64,000 nt of DNA, taken from Ramlibacter montanisoli (GTDB lineage: Bacteria > Pseudomonadota > Gammaproteobacteria > Burkholderiales > Burkholderiaceae_C). The stretch spans positions 1,674,001 to 1,738,000 of the forward strand of contig NZ_JABFCS010000001.1 in NCBI RefSeq assembly GCF_013087525.1. Direction: 5' to 3'. This document shows, one piece after another, positions 1 to 12,067 of this stretch. Each line of letters starts with the position of its first letter. Within the stretch, counting starts at the first letter, position 1. Both the position numbers and the translations under genes were made by a program. A model generated the notes under the pieces. That model worked only from the letters and a program-made list of their open reading frames with translations, did not search any database and was not told the DNA's origin.

Positions 1-2
1 TC

Positions 3-947
3 CTCATGAGCCGCAGCATCGTCGCGCGCGTGCGCCGGGCGGTGCAGATCGCCGAGACGGTGGCGACCGGCGACCTCAGCTCCCGGATCGAGGTGCAAGG
101 CTCCGACGAAGCGGCGCAGCTGCTGCAGGCGCTCGCCAGCATGAACGGCAGCCTGGTGCAGCTGGTGGGCACGGTGCGCCAGGCCACCGACAACATCGCC
201 GCGGGCAGCGTTCAGATCGCCAGCGGCAACCAGGACCTGAGCCAGCGGACCGAGGAACAGGCCAGCAACCTGCAGCAGACCGCTGCGTCCATGGAGCAGA
301 TCACCGCCGGCGTGCGCGCCAACGCGGACACCACGCGCGCGGCCAGCGAGATGGCGAGCACCGCCAGCCGTTCGGCCGGTGCCAGCGGGGAGGCCATGCA
401 GAAGCTGGTGGGCACCATGTCGCTGGTAACCGCCTCCAGCAAGCGCATCACGGACATCATCGGCGTGATCGACGGCATCGCCTTCCAGACCAACATCCTG
501 GCGCTGAATGCGGCGGTGGAAGCGGCGCGTGCGGGCGACCAGGGACGCGGCTTCGCCGTCGTGGCCACAGAGGTGCGCACGCTCGCCCAGCGCAGCGCGG
601 CAGCCGCCAAGGAGATCAAGGCCCTGATCGAGGAAAGCGTGGGCCAGGTCACCGCCGGCGAGCGCGAGGCGCAGCTGGCCGGTGAAAGCATGGCGCAGGT
701 GGTGCGCCAGGTGCAGCAGGTCACCACCCTGCTCTCGGAGATCAGCACCGCCACCACCGAGCAGCACAAGGGCATCTCCGAAGTGAGCGCGGCGGTGACG
801 CAGATCGATCGCGTCACCCAGAGCAATGCGTCGCTGGTGGAGGAGGCCGCCGCGGCGGCCGAAAGCCTGAACCAGCAGGCCTCCCGGCTGGTCCAGGCGG
901 TGTCGCTGTTCCGCACCAGCGAGCAACGGGAGTTGCTGCCGGCCTGA
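3..947 (+). CDS. Methyl-accepting chemotaxis protein, C-terminal part
   Basis: The frame is open at the left edge of the window, so the ligand-binding and first membrane parts lie outside. The visible part starts inside a HAMP-like linker (about residues 1-50) and continues as the long coiled-coil signalling domain. The conserved hairpin tip is clear around residues 150-190: it reads [20 protein letters not shown] followed by [12 protein letters not shown], the region that binds CheA and CheW. Glutamine/glutamate-rich flanks fit methylation helices. The C-terminus ends shortly after the helix and lacks an NWETF-type CheR/CheB tether. The ligand cannot be told. It converges on boxB with only 6 bp between stop codons, so nearness to the benzoate genes does not show that it senses benzoate. 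Confidence 0.95.
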   Translation, partial: LMSRSIVARVRRAVQIAETVATGDLSSRIEVQGSDEAAQLLQALASMNGSLVQLVGTVRQATDNIAAGSVQIASGNQDLSQRTEEQASNLQQTAASMEQITAGVRANADTTRAASEMASTASRSAGASGEAMQKLVGTMSLVTASSKRITDIIGVIDGIAFQTNILALNAAVEAARAGDQGRGFAVVATEVRTLAQRSAAAAKEIKALIEESVGQVTAGEREAQLAGESMAQVVRQVQQVTTLLSEISTATTEQHKGISEVSAAVTQIDRVTQSNASLVEEAAAAAESLNQQASRLVQAVSLFRTSEQRELLPA

Positions 948-953
948 CCGGGG

Positions 954-2378
<1,425 letters not shown>

Positions 2379-2381
2379 GTC

Positions 2382-4083
2382 TTAAATCCTCTTCCAGTCG
2401 AATTTCGCCTTCTTGCCCGAGCCGAACAGCTTCAGCGCGCCCTCCTCGCCCACCGCGTTGGGGCGGATGAAGATCCAGTTCTGCCAAGCGGACAGGCGGC
2501 CGAACACGCGCGTTTCCATCGTCTCGCGGCCCGGGAAGCGCAGCGAGGCTTCCATGCCGGTGAGCGCGTCCGGCGAGAGCGAGGCGCGCTCTTCCAGCAT
2601 CAGGCGGATCTCGTCGTCCCAGTCGATGTCGTCGGGGTCAGCGTGACCAGTCCCAGACCCAGCGCCTGGTCGGCGCGCAGCGGACTGTCCTGCAGCCCCT
2701 GGAGTTGCGCGATGGTCTGGGCGTCCTCGTTGAAGCGGGTCTGCAGGCGCGTGAGGCCGTTGACCTCGGGATAGCGGCCGAAGTTGGCCGCGTTCAGGCG
2801 CAGCGCGGGCGCGGCGTCGGGCGCATCCGGCAGGTCCAGCATGTAGATGCGGTCGCAGGCCAGCGCCAGTTCGTACAGGGTCCCGGCGAACGCGGAGCCT
2901 TCGTCCACGAGGGCGATCAGCGAACGGCTGGTCACGTCCAGGCGGGCCAGCGTGCGGCGCAACGCACCGAGCGTCTCGCGCACCAGCCAGTGGTCCTTGT
3001 GCTTTTCCAGCGTGGCATCGGCCTGCATCACCAGCTGGGCGTCGCCGCGCGTCTTGATGACCCAGGTGCCGATCTCCAGCTCGTTGGTGCGCAGGTTCAG
3101 GATCGCGTCGTCCAGCTCGCGGGCCAGCTGCAGCGGCCACCACTTCACGCCGGCCGCGACGATCGCCTCGGGGTGGACTCGATGGCGGCCTTGGGCGCCT
3201 GCACGGTGAAGGTGGCGATGCGGGCGGCGCGGTCGATGGCGACGTCCACCAGCCCGTAGTGGTAGCCCTGCTCGTCGATCGTGGCTTTCAGCGGCGTCAA
3301 CTCGATGCCCTGCTGCGGGCCGCCGCGCTTGGATTGCGCGCGCAGCGCCGCCACTTCGCTGTCCACCAGCGCGCCGAACTGCTGCGGCTTGGCATGGCCG
3401 TCGATCAGCTTCCAGTCCTTGGCGCGGTCGGCCCGCACGCCTTCGCTGGTGGTGCAGAAGATGTCCGCGAGGTCGCGGCGCACCTTGCGCTTGTCGGTCA
3501 CGCGGGTGAGGCCGCCGGTGCCGGGCAGCACGCCCAGCAGCGGGACTTCCGGCAGGCTGACCGTGGACGAGCGGTCGTCCACCATCACGATGCGGTCGCA
3601 GGCCAGCGCGAGTTCGTAGCCGCCGCCGGCACAGGCGCCGGTGACCGCGGCCACCGACTTCAGGCCCTCTTGGCGCGAGGAGTCTTCCAGGCCGTTGCGG
3701 GTCTCGTTGGTGAACTTGCAGAAGTTCACCTTCCATGCGTGCGTGGACAGGCCCAGCATGTAGATGTTGGCGCCCGAGCACCAGATGCGGTCCTTGCCGC
3801 TTTCGAACACCACCACCTTCACGGCGGGATGTTCGAAGCGGATGCGGTTGAGCGCATCGTGCAGCTCGATGTCGACGCCCAGGTCATAGCTGTTGAGCTT
3901 GAGCTTGTAGCCCGGCTTGATGCCGCCGTCCTCGTCGATGTCCAGCTTGAGCCGGGCGACGTCGCCCTGCACTTCCAGCTTCCAGTGGCGGTAGCGGGAC
4001 GGGTGGGTCGCGAAGCTCACCAGCTCGCGCTCCTCGCCGGCCAGCACCTGCTTGAACAGCAGGGGTTCGGTCATGGCATTCAT
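2382..4083 (-). CDS. boxC: Benzoyl-CoA-dihydrodiol lyase BoxC (two apparent frameshifts)
   Basis: The product belongs to the crotonase (enoyl-CoA hydratase) superfamily. In the box pathway it opens the ring of the benzoyl-CoA epoxide, releasing formate and giving a C6 semialdehyde CoA ester. The protein is spread over three frames: residues 1 to about 305, a middle part with LARELDDAILNLRTNE and IALVDEGSAFAG, and a C-terminal part ending FGSGKKAKFDWKRI. Both breaks sit in four-base runs (GGGG on the plus strand at 3170-3173 and 2634-2637). Adding one base to each restores one frame of about 567 residues, the usual BoxC length. The ATG overlaps the corrected boxR stop as ATGA, and boxB follows after 3 bp. 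I treat the gene as intact in the organism. Confidence 0.93.
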
Positions 4084-4987
4084 CGGGTCTCCAGGGGTTC
4101 GCCTGCGCTGCGGGCACGGCCCGCGCCAGGTCTTTCAGGGATTGCTTGACGGTACGCGCGGCGGTGTCGATCACCGCGTCGGCACGCGCGTACAGGGCTT
4201 CGCGGCTGGCGAGGATGCGGCGGATGTCCTCCAGCGCCTCGCCCATCGCGTTCTCTCCATGCGCGGCGGTGAAGGGACGCATGTCGCCTTGGGCCACCAC
4301 GCGGCTCATGTGCTCTTCGGGGCTGGCCTTGACCCAGACGCAGTAGAAGTGGTTCTGCAGCAGGTCGAAGGTCTCGCGTTCGCTCACGATGCTGCCACCG
4401 GTGGTCATCACCACGCCGTCGGCGTGTTCCTCCGCGATGCGCAGCAGCGCGCGGCGCTCGTAGCGGCGGTAGCCGGCCTGCCCGTGCAGAAGCAGGATCT
4501 CGTTCATGCTGGTGCCGGCCTCGCGCTCGATCTCGCGATCGAGTTCGATGAAGGGCACGCCGCGTTCGGCGGCCAGTTGCGCGCCCAGCGTGGTCTTGCC
4601 CGCGCCGCGCAGTCCCACCAGCGCGATGCGCTGCTCGCGGCCCTGTGCGTCGGCCAGGCCGAAGGTGGTGGCCAGCAGCGCATGGGCCTGGTCCAGCTGC
4701 GAGTCGTCCAGCCGCGCCAGCAACCCTTGCGCGCGGGCCAGCGCGGGGCGCGGCGCGTCTTGCAGCAGGTCGAGAATGGTGATGTTCAGTGCGCGCGCGG
4801 CCGCTTCCAGCGAGTTGATCGACACGTTGCCCTTGCCGGTTTCCACGTCGGCCAGGAAGCGTTCGGACAGGCCGGAATCGGTGGCGAGCTGCTTGCGGGT
4901 CATGCCGCGCCGCGCGCGCCAGGCACGCACGCGTGCCCCCAGCTCGGCGAGCGTCGCGCGGTTGTCGGTGTCGGTCATGAGCTGCAT
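4080..4987 (-). CDS. boxR: BoxR-type regulator: XRE helix-turn-helix plus shikimate-kinase-like domain
   Basis: The N-terminal part (about residues 5-70) is an XRE-type helix-turn-helix with [19 protein letters not shown]. The C-terminal part resembles shikimate kinase, with a Walker A motif GLRGAGKTT and TTGGSIV. This two-domain build is that of BoxR/BzdR, regulators of benzoate genes whose kinase-like domain binds benzoyl-CoA. As read, the frame runs on into boxC. One missing base in GGGG at 4094-4097 explains this: restoring it ends the protein at about 302 residues with TGA inside an ATGA overlap with boxC. I chose ATG 4987. ATG 4978 is also possible, and a TTG at 5026 would place the start inside the operator-like repeats. 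None has a strong ribosome-binding site. Confidence 0.9.
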
Positions 4988-5002
4988 GTCGGGAGCGTTT
5001 TC

Positions 5003-5073
5003 TGCAGAAACCTTGCGCTGGATCAAGATTGCAGTATACTTCCCATCATCGACATGTCAAGCAGTTTACTGCA
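5003..5073. promoter_or_regulatory. Divergent box control region with GCAGTWTACT repeats
   Basis: Between boxR and the divergent flavodoxin-like gene, GCAGTATACT (5031-5040) and GCAGTTTACT (5061-5070) lie exactly 30 bp apart. The second extends to GCAGTTTACTGC, a dyad. A degenerate third copy, GCAGAAACCT, is at 5004-5013. All carry or overlap TGCA, the core described for BzdR/BoxR operators. Helical phasing and position suggest BoxR binding and control of both directions. This is inference from sequence. Confidence 0.6.
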
Positions 5074-5088
5074 TGTGATCGGAACCAC

Positions 5089-5565
5089 ATGAAGCTCAAG
5101 ATCCTCGTCGGCACCATGACCAGCACGGCCGATTATGTCGCCCAGGCCATCCAGATGGATTGCGCCGACCTGGTGGATGAGATCGACATCACCATGATGG
5201 ACGGAAGGGACTCTTCCGTTTTTGACGAAGATGCGCTATATCTCATCTGCACGTCCACTTATGGCTCCGGCGACGTGCCCGACAACGCGCGTGCCCTGTA
5301 TGAATCGCTCGACGCCCAGCCCCGTTTCCTGGGGCATGTGCGCTACGGCGTGATCGCCCTCGGCGACCGCACCTATGCACAGACTTTCTGCTTCGGCGGC
5401 AAGAAGTTCGACGAGCGCCTGCAGGGACTGGGCGCACAGCGCATCGGCGAGCTCTGGTGCCACGACGCCAGCGCGGGGACGATGCCGGAGGAACTGGGCG
5501 CGGCATGGTGCAGGGAGTGGCTGGAGAAGGAAGCGATTCCGGTGATGCAGAAGCAGACGGCGTGA
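5089..5565 (+). CDS. Flavodoxin-like (MioC-type) protein
   Basis: The product is 158 residues from ATG 5089. It has a flavodoxin fold: an FMN phosphate loop near the N-terminus ([13 protein letters not shown]), a [14 protein letters not shown] loop around residue 60 and an [19 protein letters not shown] loop around residue 96. It most resembles short MioC/flavodoxin-domain electron carriers rather than a full reductase. It is the first gene divergent from boxR, 46 bp ahead of benzoate-CoA ligase, and its promoter region holds the putative BoxR repeats. It may therefore be co-induced with benzoate degradation and could be a redox partner for BoxB. No direct evidence supports that role. Confidence 0.8.
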   Translation: MKLKILVGTMTSTADYVAQAIQMDCADLVDEIDITMMDGRDSSVFDEDALYLICTSTYGSGDVPDNARALYESLDAQPRFLGHVRYGVIALGDRTYAQTFCFGGKKFDERLQGLGAQRIGELWCHDASAGTMPEELGAAWCREWLEKEAIPVMQKQTA

Positions 5566-5611
5566 ACGACGCTTCCTGAGCCGGATCGGGAAGGCCGCGA
5601 GGAGACAAGAC

Positions 5612-7183
<1,572 letters not shown>

Positions 7184-7259
7184 GGGAAAGCCATGTGGCG
7201 CGGACCCGCCGCATGCCCGCACAATCCGCACGCTACGAAATCACAACGAAGGAGTGTCC

Positions 7260-8446
7260 ATGACCACCCGCCGCCTCGTCCTCTCCCGCGGTGCCGCCCT
7301 CGTGGGTGCAGCGTCCACCGGGCTGCTGCTGCCGGAGATCGCGCGTGCCCAGTCCAACCGGATCCGCGTCGGCTTCATGCTGCCGTACACCGGCACCTTC
7401 GCGCAGCTGGGCGTCGCCATCGAGAACGGCGTGCGCATGGCGATCGGCGAAAAGGGCGGCAAGCTGGGTGGCCGCGAGATCGAGTGGTTCAAGGTGGACG
7501 ACGAGTCCGAGCCGTCCAAGGGCGTCGAGAACGCCAACCGGCTGGTGCAGCGCGACAAGGTGGACGTGCTGATCGGCACCGTGCACTCCGGCGTGCAGAT
7601 GGGCATCCAGCGCGTGGCGCGCGAGAGCGGCGTGCTGAGCCTGATCCCCAACGCCGGCGTGCATGCGGCCACGCGGGGCCTGTGCGCGCCCAACGTGTTC
7701 CGCACGTCCTTCACCAACAGCCAGCCGACGCTGGCGCTCGGCAAGCCCATGATGGACAAGGGCCTGAAGCGCACGGTGTGGATCACCTGGAAGTACGCGG
7801 CGGGCGACGAGGCCTTCGAGGGCTTCAAGGAAAGCTACACCAAGGCCGGCGGCACCATCGTCAAGGAACTGGGCCTGCCCTTCCCCAACGTCGAATTCCA
7901 GGCGCTGCTCACCGAGATCGCGTCGCTGCGCCCGGACGCCGTGGCCTGCTTCTTCGCCGGGGCGGCGCCGCCAAGTTCATCCGCGACTACGCGGCCGCGG
8001 GCCTGAAGGACCGCATCCCGCTGTGGGGCTCGGGCTTCCTGACCGAGGGCGTGCTGGACGCCGCCGGCCCGGCCGCCGAGGGCATCATGACCACGATGCA
8101 CTATGCGGACTCGCTGGACACGCCGCGCAACCGGCAGTTCCGCACGGCCTACGCGACGAACTTCAAGATGCAGCCGGACGTGTACTCGGTGCAGGGCTAC
8201 GACACCGGCCTGCTGCTGGCGCAGGGCATGGCGGCCGTCAAGGGCGACATCGGCAACAAGCAGGCGCTGTACAAGTCGCTGGAGACCCAGACCATCGACA
8301 GCCCGCGCGGCAAGTGGTCCATGAGCAAGGCGCACAACCCGATCCAGGACATCTACCTGCGCCGCGTCGAGAACAAGGACAACAAGGTGATCGGCATCGC
8401 CGCCAAGGCGCTGTCCGATTCGGGCGCCGGCTGCAAGCTGGGCTGA
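7260..8446 (+). CDS. Liv-type ABC transporter substrate-binding protein, probably aromatic acid (frameshift)
   Basis: This is a periplasmic type I binding protein of the branched-chain amino acid/aromatic acid family. ATG 7260 follows a GAAGGAG site at the usual distance. The N-terminus TTRRLVLSRGAALVGAAS looks like a Tat-type signal with a twin arginine. The binding domain begins RIRVGFMLPYTGTFAQLG. The frame breaks in GGGG at 7959-7962; one added G gives CFFAGGGAAKFIRDYAAAG and an intact protein of about 395 residues. Four transporter genes follow. Its position next to the ligase makes benzoate or a related aromatic acid the likely cargo, though a branched-chain amino acid cannot be excluded. 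Confidence 0.9.
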
Positions 8447-8466
8447 CCCGCATTCCACCGAGACCG

Positions 8467-8538
8467 TGTCATGCCGGGCCTGCCCCGGCATCCATGCGCG
8501 CACGCCACCATGGATCCCGGGGCCAGCCCGGGATGACA
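8467..8538. repeat. Imperfect 30-bp inverted repeat (REP-like)
   Basis: Arms 8467-8496 and 8509-8538 match at 26 of 30 positions and are separated by 12 bp, so transcripts could form a long hairpin. The core GTCATSCCGGG...CCCCGG resembles dispersed intergenic palindromes of betaproteobacteria. It lies between the binding-protein gene and livH, where it may stabilise the upstream message or partly end transcription. Confidence 0.65.
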
Positions 8539-8585
8539 AGCCGGTGCGCAGGCAGAATCCCGGACGGCCTGCCGACACAAGAACG

Positions 8586-9448
8586 ATGGACTTCGCCAAC
8601 TTCCTGATCCAGCTCTGAACAGCGTGCAGTACGGCCTGCTGCTGTTCATGCTGGCCGCCGGGCTCACGCTGATCTTCGGGATCATGGGCGTGGTGAACCT
8701 GGCGCACGGCAGCTTCTACATGCTGGGTGCCTATCTCGCCTGGTCGCTCGCCGCGAAGACCGGCAGCCTGCTGCTCGCGATCGTGCTGGGCACCGCGCTG
8801 TCGGTGGCCTTCGGGCTGGTGCTCGAGCGCCTGCTGTTCCGGCACTTCTACCACCGCGACCACCTGGACCAGGTGCTCCTGACCTTCGGGCTGATCTACA
8901 TCTTCGAGGAGATGCGCTCCATCCTCTGGGGCGACGACGTGCACGGCGTGCCCATCCCGCAGGTGCTGTCAGCCTCGCTGCCGCTGACCGACAACCTGTC
9001 CTACCCGGTCTACCGGCTGTTCATGTCGGGGCTGTGCATCGTGCTGGCCGTGGCGCTCTACCTGCTGATCTCGAAGACGCGCCTGGGGATGAAGATCCGC
9101 GCCGGCGCCTTCAACCACGAGATGACCGAGGCGCTGGGCGTCAACGTCAAGCTGATCCACATGGTGGTGTTCGCCTTGGGCGTGGGCCTGGCCAGCATCG
9201 CGGGGATGATCGCCTCGCCGATCTCGAGCGTGTACCCGAACATGGGCTCGCAGGTGCTGATCATGTGTTTCGTGGTGGTGGTGATCGGCGGCATCGGCTC
9301 GGTGCGCGGCGCCCTGATCTCCGCGCTGCTGGTCGGCCTGGTGGACACCTTCGGCAAGGTGCTGCTGCCGCAGGTGGCGGGCATGCTGGTGTACATGCTG
9401 ATGGCGGCGGTGCTGCTGTGGAAGCCGGAAGGGCTGTTCCGGCAATGA
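8586..9448 (+). CDS. livH: ABC transporter permease, LivH type (apparent frameshift near start)
   Basis: This is an inner-membrane permease of the branched-chain amino acid family, with many hydrophobic helices and the typical start MDFANFLIQ then LNSVQYGLLLFMLAAGLTLIFG. From ATG 8586 the frame stops after ten codons. Adding one C near 8615 (CTCTGA to CTCCTGA) joins it to the long frame ending at 9448, giving about 287 residues. Without that correction, translation would have to begin at GTG 8624. A short EAAxxxG-like cytoplasmic loop for ATPase contact is seen at EALGVNVKLIHM. Its stop overlaps livM as ATGA. It is part of the importer beside bclA. Confidence 0.9.
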
Positions 9449-10442
9449 GCGCGCCCGGCACCCACCTCGAACGCCTGCCGCGCGGCCTGCAGGTCGCGCT
9501 GGCCCTGGGGCTGGTCGCGCTGCTCGCCTTCCCCTTCTTCGGCACCGACTTCTACACGCAGATGGTCGCGCGGATGATGATCCTCGCGATCTTCGCCATG
9601 AGCCTCGACCTGCTGCAGGGCGTGACCGGCCTGGTGTCGCTGGGCCACGCCGCCTTCTTCGGCCTGGCGGGCTACGCGCTCGCCTTCCTCACGCCCGAGG
9701 GCCAGGCGGTGAGCGTCTGGTGGACGCTGCCGGCGGCGATGGCCGCTTCGGGGCTGGCGGCGCTGGTCATCGGCTTCTTCGTGGTGCGCACGCGCGGCAT
9801 CTACTTCATCATGGTCACCATGGCCTTCGCGCAGATGGTGTTCTTCCTGTTCTTCGACAACAAGGCGCTGGGCGGCTCCGACGGCGTGTACATCAACTTC
9901 AAGCCTTCCGCCGGCCTGTTCGACCTGGAGAACAAGCGCGTCTTCTACTACTTCACGCTGGCGGTGCTGGTGCTGGTCTACTTCTTCCTGCGGCGCCTCC
10001 TCTTCAGCCCCTTCGGCCGCGCGCTCGCCGGCATCCGCGTGAACGAGCACCGCATGCGGGCGATGGGCTTCGGCACCTTCGGCTACAAGCTGGCCGCCTT
10101 CACGCTCGCCGGCGCGCTGGCGGGGCTGGCGGGCTACCTTTGGGGGCGCAGACCGGCTTCGTCAACCCCGAGCTCATGGGCTTCCACATGAGCGCGCACG
10201 CGATCATGATGGTGATCCTCGGCGGCATGGGCAACTTCGCCGGTGCCATCCTCGGTGCCTTCGCCTTCGAGTTCCTGCTGGACGAATTCAAGGGCCTGCC
10301 GGCGATCGGCAAGTTCGAGACCGGCAAGCACTGGCAGCTGTGGATGGGCCTGTTCATCGTGCTGGTGGTGGCGTTCGCGCCGCGCGGGCTGCTCGGCCTG
10401 CTGGAACGCGTGCTTCGGCGCAAGGAGCCGCACCGTGACTGA
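9445..10442 (+). CDS. livM: ABC transporter permease, LivM type (frameshift)
   Basis: This is the second membrane subunit of the Liv-type importer. ATG 9445 overlaps the livH stop. The hydrophobic helices and the LLQGVTGLVSLGHAAFFGLAGYA region (about residues 53-75) are typical for LivM. The frame breaks at GGGGG 10142-10146. With a sixth G it reads YLWGAQTGFVNPELMG and continues to a stop at 10442, about 332 residues. The C-terminus overlaps the GTG start of livG. Cargo is inferred from the bclA/box context. Confidence 0.9.
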
Positions 10443-11187
10443 GGCCCTGCTCTCCGCGCACAAGGTCACCCGGCGCTTCGGCGGGCTGGCCGCCGTGAAC
10501 GACGTGACGCTGGACCTCTGGCGCGACCGCATCCACGCCGTGATCGGCCCCAATGGCGCCGGCAAGTCCACGCTGACCAACCTGCTCTCGGGCGACCTGG
10601 CGCCCAGCGCCGGGACCATCACGCTCGCCGGGCGCGAGGTCACGGGCTGGAGCCCGGAACGCATCTCGCGCGCCGGTCTCGGGCGCAGCTACCAGAAGAC
10701 CAACATCTTCCTGCCCTTCACCGTGTGGGAGAACATCCGGCTGGCCGCGCAGTCGCGAACGCCGCACGCGGCCGGCTGGCTGCGCCGTGCCGACGGCATC
10801 GCCGCGGCCAACGAACGCGCCGAACGCGCGCTCGAACTCGCCGGCCTGCAGGCGCGCCGCCATCACGTCGCCGGCGCGGCCAGCCACGGCGAGCAGCGGC
10901 AGCTCGAGATCGCGATGACGCTGGCCACGGATCCACAGGTGCTGCTGCTCGACGAGCCGCTCGCCGGCATGGGCACGGCCGAAGCCGAGCGCATGGTCGA
11001 ACTGCTGCTGCGCCTGAAGAAGGACCACGCGATGATGCTGGTGGAACACGACATGGACGCCGTGTTCACGCTGGCCGACCACCTGACGGTGATGGTCAAC
11101 GGGCAGGTGATCGCCAGCGGCACGCCGCCGCAGGTGCGCGCCGACGCCAACGTGCAATCGGCCTACCTCGGGGAAGAGCATGTCTGA
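10435..11187 (+). CDS. livG: ABC transporter ATP-binding protein, LivG type
   Basis: The product is a 250-residue ATPase. Walker A is GPNGAGKSTLTN (near residue 38), the Q-loop region is SYQKTNIF, and Walker B is VLLLDEPLAGMG. The signature region reads ASHGEQRQLEIA, a LivG-type variant of LSGGQ. The chosen start is GTG 10435, which overlaps the livM stop by 8 bases and gives the family's usual N-terminus (LSAHKVTRRFGGLAAVNDVTL). A longer open frame upstream lies inside livM and is not credible. It powers the importer together with LivF. Confidence 0.93.
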   Translation: MTEALLSAHKVTRRFGGLAAVNDVTLDLWRDRIHAVIGPNGAGKSTLTNLLSGDLAPSAGTITLAGREVTGWSPERISRAGLGRSYQKTNIFLPFTVWENIRLAAQSRTPHAAGWLRRADGIAAANERAERALELAGLQARRHHVAGAASHGEQRQLEIAMTLATDPQVLLLDEPLAGMGTAEAERMVELLLRLKKDHAMMLVEHDMDAVFTLADHLTVMVNGQVIASGTPPQVRADANVQSAYLGEEHV

Positions 11188-11893
11188 AAGGCTGGTCGAC
11201 GCGCGCGGCGTCCACAGCTACTACGGCTCCAGCCACGTGCTGCGCGGCATCGACTTCCACGTGGACCGCGGCGAGACCATCGGCCTGATGGGACGCAACG
11301 GCATGGGCAAGAGCACGCTGCTCAAGACGCTCATGGGGCTGGTGCAGCCGCGCGAAGGAACCGTCGAGGTGAAGGGCCGCAACATGGTGGGCCGGCCGTC
11401 CTACGAGGTCGCGCAGCTCGGCATCGCCTACGTTCCCGAAGGCCGGGGCATCTTCGGCAACCTGAGCGTGAAGGAAAACCTGGTGATGGCGGCGCGGCCG
11501 GGCACGCGGGGCCAGCGTGACTGGACGTACGAGCGCGTGCTCGACACTTTCCCGCGGCTGCAGGAACGCCTGGGCCACGGCGGCCAGCAGCTGTCCGGCG
11601 GCGAGCAGCAGATGCTCACCATTGGCCGTGCACTGATGACCAACCCCGACGTGCTCATCCTCGATGAAGCCACGGAAGGACTGGCACCCCTGATCGCGCG
11701 CGAGATCTGGCGCATCTGCGGCGTCATCCGTGACAGCGGCATCTCGAGCGTGATCGTCGACAAGAACTGGAAGCACGTGACGCAGGTGAGCGACCGCAAC
11801 GTGATACTCGTCAAGGGCGAAGTCGTGTTCCAGGGAAGCTCTGCCGAGCTGCGCGCGCAGCCTCATCTGCTGGACCAGCACCTCGGCGTGTAG
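11180..11893 (+). CDS. livF: ABC transporter ATP-binding protein, LivF type
   Basis: The product is a 237-residue ATPase that pairs with LivG. Walker A is GRNGMGKSTLLK (near residue 38), the signature is LSGGEQQML (about residue 138) and Walker B is VLILDEATEGLAP. The ATG overlaps the livG stop by 8 bases, as expected for a translationally coupled pair. It is the last gene of the transporter operon, and the glycogen operon begins about 170 bp later. Confidence 0.94.
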   Translation: MSERLVDARGVHSYYGSSHVLRGIDFHVDRGETIGLMGRNGMGKSTLLKTLMGLVQPREGTVEVKGRNMVGRPSYEVAQLGIAYVPEGRGIFGNLSVKENLVMAARPGTRGQRDWTYERVLDTFPRLQERLGHGGQQLSGGEQQMLTIGRALMTNPDVLILDEATEGLAPLIAREIWRICGVIRDSGISSVIVDKNWKHVTQVSDRNVILVKGEVVFQGSSAELRAQPHLLDQHLGV

Positions 11894-12067
11894 CGCACTG
11901 CTCGTCGTCTGATGCATTCCATCTCGGCGTCGGCACCGTGACTACGGGCGCCTGACCGCGCGCGCCCCGCGCGAATGTAGGTTCCGGCCTACGCCGCTTG
12001 ATCTGCGCTTCCTTCACGCCTTCATTCGGGGCGCCAACACAATGGCCCGCTCACGAACACGAAGGCC

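Noticed and set aside
2382..4083. boxC as a decayed pseudogene
   Set aside because: Both breaks are single-base shortages in C runs, all domains remain, and unrelated essential genes show the same type of break.
3884..5026. Apparent BoxR extension running into boxC
   Set aside because: The extra C-terminal residues are an Arg/Gly-rich misread of boxC; one missing base in GGGG 4094-4097 explains the lost stop.
11977..11992. GTAGG-N6-CCTAC inverted repeat before glgB, and a TAGG...CCTA structure near 38641-38674
   Set aside because: Arms are only 4-5 bp and the two are not convincingly alike; possible dispersed repeat but not supportable from one window.
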